From Brevundimonas sp. UBA7664 (GTDB lineage: Bacteria; Pseudomonadota; Alphaproteobacteria; Caulobacterales; Caulobacteraceae): DNA of 25,241 nucleotides. Location of the stretch: the NCBI RefSeq assembly GCF_002483305.1, contig NZ_DLHQ01000038.1:20589-45829 (forward strand). Direction: 5' to 3'. Under the pieces are notes generated by a model that saw nothing but the letters and a program-made list of their open reading frames with translations, made no database searches and was not told the DNA's origin. Positions 15,095 to 23,294 of this stretch are shown one piece after another. Within the stretch, counting starts at the first letter, position 1; every line of letters begins with the position of its first letter. Position numbers and translations under genes: made by a program.

Positions 15095-16813
15095 ATGGCC
15101 GGCCCCGTCCACTACGAAGTCTATGTGCGAAAGACCGCGCCCGCGCCCTGGAGCCTCCAGATGGCGACGGAGGATCGCGCCCACGCCGTCCAGACCGCCG
15201 AGGACATCCTGACCGACCACGGCGCCGCCGCCGTCCGCGTCACCAAGGAGACGCTCGACCCCGACACCATGGAATTCACCAGCCTGACTGTGCTGACCCG
15301 CGGCGCGCCCGAGATCCAGCGCAAGCGGCAGCTGCCGGAAGATCAGCAGGGTCCCCGCTGCACCGGCGCCCAGGATTTCTACACGCCGCACGCCCGCGAG
15401 ACGATCGGCCGGGTTCTGGAGGACTGGCTGGCGCGGAGCGGCGTCACCGCCTTCGAACTGCTGCACCGGCCGGATCTGGCGGAAAAGCTGGAAGCCTCAG
15501 GCGTCGAACTGCAGCACGCCATCCAGAAGATCGCCGTGCCGGAAAGCCAGGAGGTGGGCCAGCCGGTCCACGATCTGGTGCGCCACTACCAGAAGCTCTC
15601 GGACCAGGCCGTCGAACGGGTCATCTCGGCCGGACGGCGCAATCTGTTCCCCGACCTCGAAAACAGTTCGATCGCTGACCTCGCCCATCGCCTGATCGGG
15701 CAGCCGGACCGCGCCTTCGTCATGGGCGGGATCGTGTCCGGCGCCCTGAAGGGCCTGCGCGGCGGGCGGGTCCGGCTCGACCGGCTGATGGACCTGGCCG
15801 ACCGCGCGCCCCTGGACGGGGCGGCCCACGCCATGGTCATGGTGCCGATCGAGCAGATCCTGTGCGAGATGCTGGCCGCCCGGACCAGCCTCGCCGATGT
15901 GCTGGGGCCCTCGCTGGACCAGGGCGCCTCGCTGGCCGCCGTGGTCCGCATGGTGGCGCCGCGCGAGATCAACGCTCTGATCGCCCAGGATCCCCGGCTG
16001 GCGCTGCAGGTTCCGGCGGTGGACGGCCCCGCGGCGCGTCTCGGAGCCCGGCTCGAGGCGGGGCAGTTCCCCCTGCTCGCCGCCGCCCTCGCCCGCATGG
16101 TCCTGCGCGAGCTGATGAGCCCGCGCCGCCTGCGCCCCAAGGACCCCGCGGGTGAGATCGACATCCTGCGCACCCTGGCGATGACGCTCACCGTCACCGC
16201 TGGGCGGCTTCTGACGCTCGACGAGGTGCAGACGGCGTTCAACGAACGGTCCAAGGCCATTGTCACGGCCGATTTCGTGGCCGCCTACGTCAAGCCCTGC
16301 AACACCGTGCTGTGCGAGGCCGAGGCCCTGACCCGGCTGTGCGAGAACGTCACCGGCGGCGCCAACAAGCGGTCGGCGGCCCGCTGGCTGTCAGCCTGCG
16401 TCGGCTCGCTGCGTTTCGAGGGCGAGATGCGGGCCCCGTCCACGACCCAGACCGCCGCCCAGAAGCTGGGCGTGCTGGCCGGGCTGCAACGGGCCGTGCG
16501 CGCCTGCGGCCTCATGGAGCGCGACCATGCCGAGATCAACGCCGCCATCGGGGCGATCGGTGGGACGGTGGAGGCCGACGCCCGGATCGTCATGATGCTG
16601 GCCCGCTCTCCGGCGCCCCTGGTGCAGAAGCTGTCCGTGCTGCTGCGCCTCGCCGCGGGCGAGACGGCGCCGCTGGGCCCCGCCGCCGACCGCGCCAAGG
16701 CCGAGGCCGTCAAACTGTTCCGCGCCCCGGAATCCCGCGCCACCCTGTCCGCGGCGCCGGAAACCCTGGTCCCCCTGAAGGGTCTGATGCAGGCTGCGGG
16801 CCTGGCGGCCTGA
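15095..16813 (+). CDS. Conserved-looking protein of unknown function, divergent from chvI
   Basis: A 572-residue soluble protein I cannot assign to a family. The first 70 residues (YEVYVRKTAPAPWSLQMATE, then AVQTAEDILTDHGAAAVRVT) look like a small alpha/beta domain; the rest is rich in leucine and alanine helices with recurrent 'LHRPDLAEKL', 'IADLAHRLIG' and 'LAARTSLADVLG' type segments, suggesting a helical repeat architecture. There is no signal peptide, membrane helix, P-loop or obvious catalytic motif. The ATG at 15095 is chosen because the coding-type amino-acid composition starts there; the frame is open much further upstream only by running antisense to chvI and chvG. No strong ribosome site. 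The position suggests, but does not show, a link with the ChvG/ChvI response. Confidence 0.75.
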   Translation: MAGPVHYEVYVRKTAPAPWSLQMATEDRAHAVQTAEDILTDHGAAAVRVTKETLDPDTMEFTSLTVLTRGAPEIQRKRQLPEDQQGPRCTGAQDFYTPHARETIGRVLEDWLARSGVTAFELLHRPDLAEKLEASGVELQHAIQKIAVPESQEVGQPVHDLVRHYQKLSDQAVERVISAGRRNLFPDLENSSIADLAHRLIGQPDRAFVMGGIVSGALKGLRGGRVRLDRLMDLADRAPLDGAAHAMVMVPIEQILCEMLAARTSLADVLGPSLDQGASLAAVVRMVAPREINALIAQDPRLALQVPAVDGPAARLGARLEAGQFPLLAAALARMVLRELMSPRRLRPKDPAGEIDILRTLAMTLTVTAGRLLTLDEVQTAFNERSKAIVTADFVAAYVKPCNTVLCEAEALTRLCENVTGGANKRSAARWLSACVGSLRFEGEMRAPSTTQTAAQKLGVLAGLQRAVRACGLMERDHAEINAAIGAIGGTVEADARIVMMLARSPAPLVQKLSVLLRLAAGETAPLGPAADRAKAEAVKLFRAPESRATLSAAPETLVPLKGLMQAAGLAA

Positions 16814-16841
16814 AATCTGGCCTGGGCGGGGGCGGTCCGGC

Positions 16842-17174
16842 TCAGTCGAAGATGTCGAAGATGCTGTCCCGCTTCTTCTTCTTGTAGCGGTAATCGTCGT
16901 CATCCCGGCTGCGATAGCGTTCGTCGCGATAGGCGGGCTGCCCGCCCCACGGCTGCTGCGGCGGCTGTTGCGGCGGATAGGGCTGCGCCTGCGGAGCCGG
17001 CGCGGCCTGGGGCGCGGACGCCCGGCCGTCCTGCATCGCCGAATCCATCAGCTTCTCCAACTCGCCACGATCCAGCCAGACGCCGCGGCAGGTCGGGCAC
17101 ATGTCGAACTGCACGCCGCCCCGCTCCAGCGTCTGCATGGCGGCGTTGTCATTGGGGCACATCAAGAGCGGCAT
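16842..17174 (-). CDS. Small zinc-ribbon (zf-TFIIB) protein
   Basis: A 110-residue protein. Residues 1-42 carry the TFIIB-type zinc-ribbon: MCPND near the start, then FDMCPTCRGVWLDRGELEKL. The second knuckle is a full C-P-T-C, while the first is C-P-N-D, so the second expected cysteine is replaced by aspartate. A proline/glutamine-rich linker (about 55-82) leads to a charged tail rich in Y, R, D and K and a final DSIFDIFD. The start at 17174 is supported by GGAG six bases upstream and by the family N-terminus. Function unknown; such proteins are small cytoplasmic zinc binders. The gene is convergent with the unknown gene at 15095-16813. Confidence 0.85.
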   Translation of the reverse strand: MPLLMCPNDNAAMQTLERGGVQFDMCPTCRGVWLDRGELEKLMDSAMQDGRASAPQAAPAPQAQPYPPQQPPQQPWGGQPAYRDERYRSRDDDDYRYKKKKRDSIFDIFD

Positions 17175-17261
17175 CGGCGTCTCCGGTCGGGGTTCTTCGT
17201 TAGAGCTAGGGCGTCGCGCCGGTTCCGCCAACGCGGCGATCGGCCGCGCGGAGCGTCCGCC

Positions 17262-19118
17262 TCAGTCCGGCGCCCCGCCGCCCGCCGCGATCCAGGCGTC
17301 GACCTGGTCCTCCAGCACCTCCAGCGGCACCGAGCCCGAGCCCAGCACCACGGCGTGATAGTCGCGCAGGTCGAACCGGTCGCCCAACGCCGCTTCCGCC
17401 CTCTGGCGCAGCTCGACGATCTTCAGTTCGCCGATCTTGTAGCTGGTCGCCTGCCCCGGATTGGTCAGATAGCGCTCCACCTCCTTGACGATGTCGCGCT
17501 CGCTCAGCAGCGAGTTCTGGCGGAAATATTCGATCGCCTGTTCGCGGGTCCAGCGCTTGGCGTGCAGGCCCGTGTCGGTCACCAGCCGCACCGCGCGCCA
17601 CAGCTCGGTCGAGAGCCGGCCGAAGTCGGAATAGGGGTCCTGATAGAAGCCCATCTCCTTGCCCAGCCGCTCCGAATACAGGCCCCAGCCCTCGGCGTAG
17701 GCGCCATAGCCGCCGAAGCGACGGAAGCGCGGCAGCCCCTCCATCTCCTGCGCATAGGCGATCTGGAAATGGTGGCCCGGCGCGCCCTCGTGATAGCTGA
17801 TGCCCTCGATCTGGGGCTTCAGCACCTGGGTCATGTCCGACAGATTGACGTAGTAGATGCCGGGCCGCGACCCGTCCGGCGCCGGCGAGTTGTAGAAGGC
17901 GATCGAGGCCGTCGCCTCGCGCCACGATTCCACCGCCCGGACCTCCAGCGCGGATTCGGGCAGGTCGCTGAAATACCGCGGCGCCGCCTCCATCACCTGG
18001 GCCACGAAGGCGCGGGCGTCGGTCAGATACTGCTCCTTGCCCTCCGGCGTGTTCGGGTACTGGAACCGCGGGTCCGTCTTCAGGAAGGCGAACATCTCCT
18101 GCAGCGAGCCCTCGAAGCCGACCTGGGTCATGATCGCCTGCATCTCGCCCTGCAGCCGCGCCACCTCAGACAGACCGATGTCGTGGATCTGGTCCGCCGT
18201 CAGGTCCGTGGTGGTCGAGAGCTGGAGCCGGGCGTTGTAATAGGCCTCGCCCTCCGGCAGGCGCCAGACGCCGCCGGCGTTGTCGGGCATCGCCTCAGCC
18301 TGGGCCCCAACCTCGGCCAGGGCGGTCAGAACGCCGTCATAGCCGCGCCGCCACGGCCCGGTCAGCGCCGCCCGGCCCTCGGCCAGCAAGCGTTCCTTGG
18401 TCGCCGCATCGGCCTCCAGCGCGCCGATCTTGCGCTGAAAATCGGCCCAGACCGGATTGTCCGCCGCGTCATCAAACGGCGCGCCCGCGATGATCGCGCC
18501 CGTATTCGCGATCGTCGGCTCGAACACGAACACCGGCGAGATCACCCCCGCCGCGGCCCGCGCCCGCAGGGTCGCCGAAATCTCGCCCATCACCCGCTCG
18601 GCCTCGACCAGCCGCGCCACATAGGCTTCGGCGTCCGATACGCTGTCGATGCGGTGGTTGTTGATCATGAAGGCCGGCAGGCCGGTGGTCGGATTGCCGT
18701 TGGCCGCGAACTGATAGCCCCAGTCGCGCCACCGGTTCGACAGCCGCGCCTGCTCCACCCCGTATTCGAACAGCCGCCACGACATCCGGCTGTCGGCGCT
18801 CAGCGTCGCCGGATCGAACTCGGCCTTCATCTGCGCCAGCTGCCGCTCGGCCAGGGCCAGCGACCGCTCGGCCGCCGCGTCGGTGGCGTCATCCAGCTTG
18901 TCGTAGTCGGTCTTGATGCCCAGCGAGGTCATCGACTGCGGGCTCAGGGCGATCCGTTCCTGGAAGGCCTGTTCGAAAAAGGCCGCCAGCCGGGCGTCCT
19001 CGCTCTGGGCGGCGGCGGGCGCGGCATGGCCGGCGTGGGCGTCCTGCGCCGAGGCGACGGCGGGAACCCCGGCCAGCAGGGCGAGAACGGCGGCGGACGA
19101 AACGAGCAGACGGCGCAT
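17262..19118 (-). CDS. Secreted DUF885 family protein, probable zinc peptidase
   Basis: A 618-residue protein. Residues 1-24 are a signal peptide (MRRLLVSSAAVLALLAGVPA then VASAQ), so it acts outside the cytoplasm. The DUF885 hallmark motifs are present: H443-E-G-A-P-G-H449-H450 within GISYHEGAPGHHFQ, then YAEGWGLYSERLG about 35 residues later, which in this family supply the putative metal ligands and catalytic glutamate. Upstream signature GIYYVNLSDM is also typical. The family is thought to be carboxypeptidase-like, but few members have been tested. The start at 19118 is chosen for the signal peptide and the GGGGG site upstream. A short gap separates it from a small membrane-protein gene on the same strand. 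Confidence 0.92.
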   Translation of the reverse strand: MRRLLVSSAAVLALLAGVPAVASAQDAHAGHAAPAAAQSEDARLAAFFEQAFQERIALSPQSMTSLGIKTDYDKLDDATDAAAERSLALAERQLAQMKAEFDPATLSADSRMSWRLFEYGVEQARLSNRWRDWGYQFAANGNPTTGLPAFMINNHRIDSVSDAEAYVARLVEAERVMGEISATLRARAAAGVISPVFVFEPTIANTGAIIAGAPFDDAADNPVWADFQRKIGALEADAATKERLLAEGRAALTGPWRRGYDGVLTALAEVGAQAEAMPDNAGGVWRLPEGEAYYNARLQLSTTTDLTADQIHDIGLSEVARLQGEMQAIMTQVGFEGSLQEMFAFLKTDPRFQYPNTPEGKEQYLTDARAFVAQVMEAAPRYFSDLPESALEVRAVESWREATASIAFYNSPAPDGSRPGIYYVNLSDMTQVLKPQIEGISYHEGAPGHHFQIAYAQEMEGLPRFRRFGGYGAYAEGWGLYSERLGKEMGFYQDPYSDFGRLSTELWRAVRLVTDTGLHAKRWTREQAIEYFRQNSLLSERDIVKEVERYLTNPGQATSYKIGELKIVELRQRAEAALGDRFDLRDYHAVVLGSGSVPLEVLEDQVDAWIAAGGGAPD

Positions 19119-19187
19119 GGGAACCCCCGGAGTCACTGAGGCCGCGACCATCCCCGACCCGGCGCCGGGGCGCAAGTTACGGACGCG

Positions 19188-19574
19188 TCAGGTCAGCCCG
19201 GCGAGACCGGCCGCTGCGGCCGCGACGCCCGCCAACGCCAGGGCGGCGGTCACCGAGGTCTTGGCGCCCAGCGGACCCGAGCGCGGATGGGCCGGCCCCT
19301 CTGACCCGTCGCCCTCGATCTGCGCCAGGCGGTCGGCATAGCTCCCTTCGGTGCGGCGCAGTCTCCAGCTGATGAAGGCGGTCTGCAGCAGGGCCGCGCC
19401 CGCCGCCAGCATCAGCCACGACCGCACCGGCTCGGGCGCGTCGCGAAACAGGAAGGCCGCCGCGATCAGGGCCGACAGGACGAAGGCGACCGTCTGGAAG
19501 AACAGTCGGCTGAAATGCAGTCGCGCCTCGGCGAAGGCGCGGTACTGGGCGAGGCGGAGCGTGGGTTCGGTCAT
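19188..19574 (-). CDS. Small hypothetical membrane protein
   Basis: A 128-residue protein I do not recognise. It has hydrophobic segments at about residues 24-44 (FFQTVAFVLSALIAAAFLF), 52-70 and 106-127, the last a very alanine-rich helix ending the protein. Between helices two and three lies a charged loop with WRLRRTEGSYADRLAQIEGD. The ATG at 19574 has AGGA six bases upstream, so the start is good. It precedes the DUF885 gene by about 70 bases on the same strand and is divergent from the bchE-like gene. Confidence 0.7.
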   Translation of the reverse strand: MTEPTLRLAQYRAFAEARLHFSRLFFQTVAFVLSALIAAAFLFRDAPEPVRSWLMLAAGAALLQTAFISWRLRRTEGSYADRLAQIEGDGSEGPAHPRSGPLGAKTSVTAALALAGVAAAAAGLAGLT

Positions 19575-19660
19575 CTCTTTCCTCTCTTGCGCGCATTTGG
19601 CGGCTGGCGCCCCGGGCTCGACCCCGCTTAGGTGACGCCGACACCGCCGGTTGAGCCTGA
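19575..19660. promoter_or_regulatory. Divergent region upstream of the bchE-like gene
   Basis: An 86-bp divergent region that should contain both promoters. I looked for the palindromes used in photosynthesis control, TGT-N12-ACA (PpsR/CrtJ) and TTGAT-N4-ATCAA (FnrL), and saw neither. The bchE start has only a weak ribosome site (TTGAGCC). Confidence 0.35.
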
Positions 19661-21199
19661 ATGCGCATTCTTCTCATAAACGTGCCCCATCCTGCGATCG
19701 GCAGCCGGATTCCGAAAGAACAATTGCCGCCCTTGGGCCTGCTCGCCGTCGGCGGGCCCCTCATCGACGACGGGCACGAGGTGTCGCTGCTGGATGGCGA
19801 GTTCGGGCCGATGCGTGTGGACGCGCTGGTGGCCGAGGCCTTGCGTCGCGCGCCCGAGGCCGTCCTGTTCGGTCATTCAGGATCGTCGTCCGGCCATCCC
19901 GTCATCGCCGAGGTCGCGGCCCGTATCCGCGCCGCCCTGCCCGGCGTCCACATCGTCTATGGCGGCGTCCATCCGACCTATTTCTGGCGCGAGATCCTGC
20001 GCGACGAGCCGCAGGTCGACGCCATCGTGCGCGGCGAGGGCGAGGAGACGGCCCGGCGGCTGCTGGCCGCGCTGGAAACCGGCGGCGACCTGTCGAACAT
20101 CCCGGGCGTGGCGTTCCGGCGCGACGGCCGGCCCACGGCCACCCCGGCCGCGCCGGTGATCCTGACCCTGGATGACTATCGCGTCGGCTGGGAGCTGATC
20201 GACCACCGCCGCTACAGCTACTGGGGCGGCAAGCGCGCCGTGGTCATCCAGTTCTCGCGGGGCTGTCCGCACCTGTGCAACTACTGCGGCCAGCGCGGTT
20301 TCTGGACCCGCTGGCGCCACCGCGATCCCGAGAAACTGGCTGACGAGATCGCCTGGCTGCACCGCGAGCATGGCGTCGAGGTGTTCAACTTCGCCGACGA
20401 GAACCCCAGCGCCGGCCGCAAGCCCTGGCTCGCCTTCCTGCGTGCGATCATTGCCCGCGACCTCGACATCACCCTGGTCGGCTCGACCCGCGCCGGCGAC
20501 ATCGTGCGCGATCGCGACGACCTGCATCTGTACAAGCGGGCGGGTTTCGAACGCTTCCTGATGGGGATGGAATCGACCGACGAGCCGACCCTGAAACTGA
20601 TCCGCAAGGGCGCGACCGCCAATGTCGACCGCGAGGCGATCCGCCTGCTGCGCAAGCACCGCATCCTGTCGATGGCCACATGGGTCGCCGGCTTCGACGA
20701 ACAGACCGACGCCGACTTCTGGCGCGGCCTGCGCCAGCTGGTCGACTACGACCCCGACCAGATTCAGGCCCTCTACGTCACCCCGCACCGCTGGACGCCC
20801 TACTACCGGCTGGCCGAGGACCGGGCGGTGATCCAGCCCGACCGCCGCCGCTGGGACTACAAGCATCAGGTCCTCGCCATGAAGCGGGTGCCGCCTTGGC
20901 GGGTCTTCCTGTGGGTCAAGGCGATCGAATTCGTCTGCCAGGCGCGGCCGAAGGCCCTCGCCCGGCTGATCTGGCGCCCGGACCCGAAAATCCGCCACGC
21001 CACGCGGTGGTACTACCGCATGGGCCGCCGCGTCTGGTTCCACGAGATCATGGGCTTCCTGTTCCGCGACGCCCGGGTCAAGGACGGCCGCACCGTCGCC
21101 GACCATTTCGGCGCCGTTCAGGATCATGAGGAGGAAGCCTCCGCCGTCCCGCCCCGACCGCCCCGTCTTCAGGTCAATGCGCCGATGGCGGACGCCTGA
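19661..21199 (+). CDS. bchE: BchE-type Mg-protoporphyrin IX monomethyl ester oxidative cyclase (anaerobic, B12-binding radical SAM)
   Basis: A 512-residue protein. BchE closes the fifth ring of bacteriochlorophyll precursors without oxygen, using cobalamin and S-adenosylmethionine. Residues about 1-140 form the B12-binding domain (PPLGLLAVGGPLIDDGHEV, HSGSSSGHP, YGGVHPTYFW). The radical SAM cluster motif is C202-PHL-C206-NY-C209, followed by GQRGFWTRWRHRDP and FADENPS. Later segments LSMATWVAGF, YDPDQIQALYVTPHRWTP and RRWDYKHQVL also match my memory of BchE proteins more closely than other radical SAM families. ATG start fits the family N-terminus (MRILLIN). No other pigment gene lies in the window, so it is either an outlier of a photosynthesis cluster elsewhere or a relic. 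A B12-dependent radical SAM enzyme with another substrate cannot be excluded. Confidence 0.85.
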   Translation: MRILLINVPHPAIGSRIPKEQLPPLGLLAVGGPLIDDGHEVSLLDGEFGPMRVDALVAEALRRAPEAVLFGHSGSSSGHPVIAEVAARIRAALPGVHIVYGGVHPTYFWREILRDEPQVDAIVRGEGEETARRLLAALETGGDLSNIPGVAFRRDGRPTATPAAPVILTLDDYRVGWELIDHRRYSYWGGKRAVVIQFSRGCPHLCNYCGQRGFWTRWRHRDPEKLADEIAWLHREHGVEVFNFADENPSAGRKPWLAFLRAIIARDLDITLVGSTRAGDIVRDRDDLHLYKRAGFERFLMGMESTDEPTLKLIRKGATANVDREAIRLLRKHRILSMATWVAGFDEQTDADFWRGLRQLVDYDPDQIQALYVTPHRWTPYYRLAEDRAVIQPDRRRWDYKHQVLAMKRVPPWRVFLWVKAIEFVCQARPKALARLIWRPDPKIRHATRWYYRMGRRVWFHEIMGFLFRDARVKDGRTVADHFGAVQDHEEEASAVPPRPPRLQVNAPMADA

Positions 21200-21475
21200 G
21201 CCGTGTCTTCCCGCCCCGCATAATCTCGCCCCTCCCGACCCTCATTTCACCCTTCCCGACCCCCGCCGCCGGAAATCATCCATCGCGGCGCGGGGCGGCG
21301 GTAAAATGATCCCGTCGCCTTCCCGAAAGGCGGCGCGCGTCTTTGACAGCAGGGTTTCACGGCGGCTCCGGCGCAGGAGCGGTCGACGGGAACGCGGCCG
21401 GAAAGCGGGCTCAGCCCGCGCAATTCCGGAGCAGCGTCATGTCTTTCCGGGGACAGTATTGTCTCGCCCCTGTCC
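21200..21475. repeat. Intergenic region with several hairpins and a GGGGACAG inverted repeat
   Basis: No gene is seen in these 276 bases. A CGCCTT/AAGGCG hairpin (21316-21332) may end bchE transcription, although the T run is poor. An extended two-part hairpin spans 21399-21429 (CCGGAA/TTCCGG outside, GCGGGC/GCCCGC inside). CCGGGGACAG at 21447-21456 is repeated inverted at 21492-21501, inside the end of the next gene, with a partial copy near 21468-21476. The grouping resembles REP-type intergenic repeats. Confidence 0.45.
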
Positions 21476-22090
21476 CTAGAATTCCCGCCAGCTGTCCCCG
21501 GGATCGCGCTCGCCCGGCTCGACGCTCTGCTGGCCCCAGGCGACGATCATCAGCAGCTTGTGGCTGCGGATGCGGAACTCGCCGGTCATGGGCACGACGG
21601 CCCCCAGCGGCGCGCCGGTCTTGGGCTCATAGAGGAAGCCCGAGAACTCGGCGACGCCGACGCGGTCGCGGCGGCTGTAGATCGACAGCTCGGGCACCGA
21701 AACGACGTTGAAGTTGTCGTTGATCGGCACCCGCATCTCCGGCAGGCCGAAGACGCGGCGCATCTGCTCCAGCGACAGGGCGCCGGCGCGCAGCTCGAAC
21801 ACGGCGTCGGCCTCGGCCTTGGTGGAGGCCAGCGCATAGCCGGCGTCCGACAGGGCGTTGCGGATGGCGCTGACGGCGTAGGGCGCGTTCTCGGCCCGGA
21901 ACCAGGCGTCGTCGACGAAGACGCGCGAGCCGGTCGGGATCGGCAGGGTCAGGCCCTCGACGGCGCGGTCGGCGGCGCGGGCCACCAGCAGCTGTTCCGT
22001 GGCGGTGCGCGACGGATAGGTCTCGGAGGTCGAGGCGCAGGCCCCGGCGAACAGCGCAAGCGCCAGGATCGGATACGCTTTCAAGATCAC
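21476..22090 (-). CDS. Probable lipoprotein of unknown function (DUF6655-like)
   Basis: A 204-residue protein. It opens with a hydrophobic signal (KAYPILALALFAGACAS) whose FAGAC resembles a lipobox, though residue -3 is alanine rather than leucine, so lipidation is probable, not certain. The mature part starts with SRTATEQLLVARAADRAVEG and contains GSRVFVDDAWF and a C-terminal GEFRIRSHKLLMIVAWGQQ; this pattern is like proteins I recall as DUF6655, an assignment from memory only. The GTG at 22090 overlaps the stop of the glyoxalase gene by four bases (GTGA) and has GGGAG just upstream; a TTG at 22084 is the alternative. The last codons lie inside an inverted repeat. Confidence 0.75.
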   Translation of the reverse strand: MILKAYPILALALFAGACASTSETYPSRTATEQLLVARAADRAVEGLTLPIPTGSRVFVDDAWFRAENAPYAVSAIRNALSDAGYALASTKAEADAVFELRAGALSLEQMRRVFGLPEMRVPINDNFNVVSVPELSIYSRRDRVGVAEFSGFLYEPKTGAPLGAVVPMTGEFRIRSHKLLMIVAWGQQSVEPGERDPGDSWREF

Positions 22091-22527
22091 CAGCTCCCGG
22101 TGTTGGGCATGGAGACCCAGGGCTCGGCGGGCGGGCGCGGCGAGCCCTCCTGCAGCAGTTCGATGGAGATGCCGTCCGGCGAACGGACGAAGGCCATACG
22201 GCCGTCGCGCGGCGGCCGGTTGATGACGACGCCGCCGTCCATCAGCCGCTGGCAGGCGGCGTAGATGTCGCCGACCTTGTAGGCCAGATGGCCGAAATTG
22301 CGCCCGCCGTCGTAGGGCTGGGGGTCCCAGTTGAAGGTCAGCTCCACCTCGGGCGACCGGTCGGCTGCGGCGCGCGAGCGGTCGGCGGGGGCGGCGAGAA
22401 AGACCAGGGTGTAGCGCCCCGCCTCGTTCTCCATGCGGCGCGTCTCCTCGAGACCCAGCAGGTCGCAATAGAAGCGCAGCGAGGCGTCGAGGTCGGTCAC
22501 GCGGACCATGGTGTGCAGATAGCGCAT
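22087..22527 (-). CDS. gloA: VOC family protein, lactoylglutathione lyase (glyoxalase I)-like
   Basis: A 146-residue cytoplasmic enzyme. Glyoxalase I converts the methylglyoxal-glutathione hemithioacetal to S-lactoylglutathione. The four metal ligands of the family can be placed: H5 in MRYLHTMVRV, E in VELTFNWD, H in NFGHLAYKV and E in ISIELLQ. The DLDASLRFYCDLLGLEETRR segment is the typical glyoxalase I N-terminal motif. The ATG at 22527 keeps the first ligand; a later start would lose it. It heads a two-gene unit with the lipoprotein gene, linked by a four-base overlap. A broader VOC role cannot be ruled out, but ligand pattern and length favour GloA. Confidence 0.9.
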   Translation of the reverse strand: MRYLHTMVRVTDLDASLRFYCDLLGLEETRRMENEAGRYTLVFLAAPADRSRAAADRSPEVELTFNWDPQPYDGGRNFGHLAYKVGDIYAACQRLMDGGVVINRPPRDGRMAFVRSPDGISIELLQEGSPRPPAEPWVSMPNTGSW

Positions 22528-22666
22528 GGGAGTCCGTCCTGGGGGAGAGGCGGGAGGCGGCCTCTATAGCGACCCTTCGCCGCGACCGCGACTCACGACG
22601 GGTTTCCGTGGATGCGCGACCGTCCCCGGCCTGCTAGACGCGGCGTTCGGCCTTTCCGGGAAACAC
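22528..22666. promoter_or_regulatory. Divergent region between gloA and the DedA-family gene
   Basis: A 139-bp non-coding divergent region that should hold both promoters. No clear -35/-10 pair, operator or hairpin with a T run was found. Confidence 0.35.
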
Positions 22667-23242
22667 ATGCTCCGCAAGCTTTACGACTGGGTTTTCGCCC
22701 TGGCCCGCAGCAAGCACGCCACGCCGGCGCTGGCCGTGGTGTCCTTCACCGAAAGCTCCTTCTTCCCGGTTCCGCCCGACGTGATGCTGGCGCCGATGAT
22801 CCTGGCGCGGCCGGACCGGGCCTATTTCTACGCCGGCGTCTGCACCCTGGCCTCGGTCCTCGGCGCCATGCTGGGCTACGCCATCGGCTATTTCCTGACC
22901 GATGTCGGGATGATGATCCTGACCTGGCTGGGCAAGGCCGACACCTTCGAGACCTCCAAGGCCCTGTTCCAGCAGCACGGCGCCTGGGTCATCCTGGTCA
23001 AGGGTCTGACCCCCATCCCGTTCAAGCTGATCACCATCGCCTCGGGCATTTTCCAGTTCAACTTCCCCCTGTTCGTGGCCCTGTGCGCCATCACCCGCGG
23101 CGGTCGCTTCTTCGCCGAGGCCTGGGTGCTCAAGCGCTGGGGGCCCGCCATGCTGGAAATGGTCGAAAAGCGGCTGGCGATGTGGAGCATCATCGGGCTG
23201 GTGGTGCTGGTCGGCGCCTTCCTCGCGGTGAAGATGCTCTGA
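22667..23242 (+). CDS. DedA/VTT family membrane protein (YqaA-like)
   Basis: A 191-residue inner-membrane protein of the YqaA branch. It starts MLRKLYDWVFALARSKHATP and has FTESSFFPVPPDVMLAPMIL, the E-x-x-x-F-P-x-P motif in the first re-entrant part, then four or so hydrophobic segments. The family hallmark follows: KGLTPIPFKLITIASGIFQFN, then RGGRFFAEAWVLKRWG. DedA/VTT proteins act as lipid scramblases or flippases; some move undecaprenyl phosphate. The substrate of this branch is not settled. The ATG at 22667 is the family start. dsbB-like and coq7 genes follow on the same strand after 52 bases. Confidence 0.9.
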   Translation: MLRKLYDWVFALARSKHATPALAVVSFTESSFFPVPPDVMLAPMILARPDRAYFYAGVCTLASVLGAMLGYAIGYFLTDVGMMILTWLGKADTFETSKALFQQHGAWVILVKGLTPIPFKLITIASGIFQFNFPLFVALCAITRGGRFFAEAWVLKRWGPAMLEMVEKRLAMWSIIGLVVLVGAFLAVKML

Positions 23243-23294
23243 TCGCCTGAGGCTCATCGACGCGGCGTTCCGGCCCCGCTATGAACGTCGTCCG

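Noticed and set aside
16968..19139. Plus-strand open frame of 723 codons opposite the DUF885 gene
   Set aside because: Same GC effect. The product is rich in R, H, Q and G with no family motif, while the minus strand encodes a signal peptide and HEGxPGHH.
19575..19660. PpsR/CrtJ or FnrL operator upstream of bchE
   Set aside because: Neither TGT-N12-ACA nor TTGAT-N4-ATCAA is present in the divergent region.
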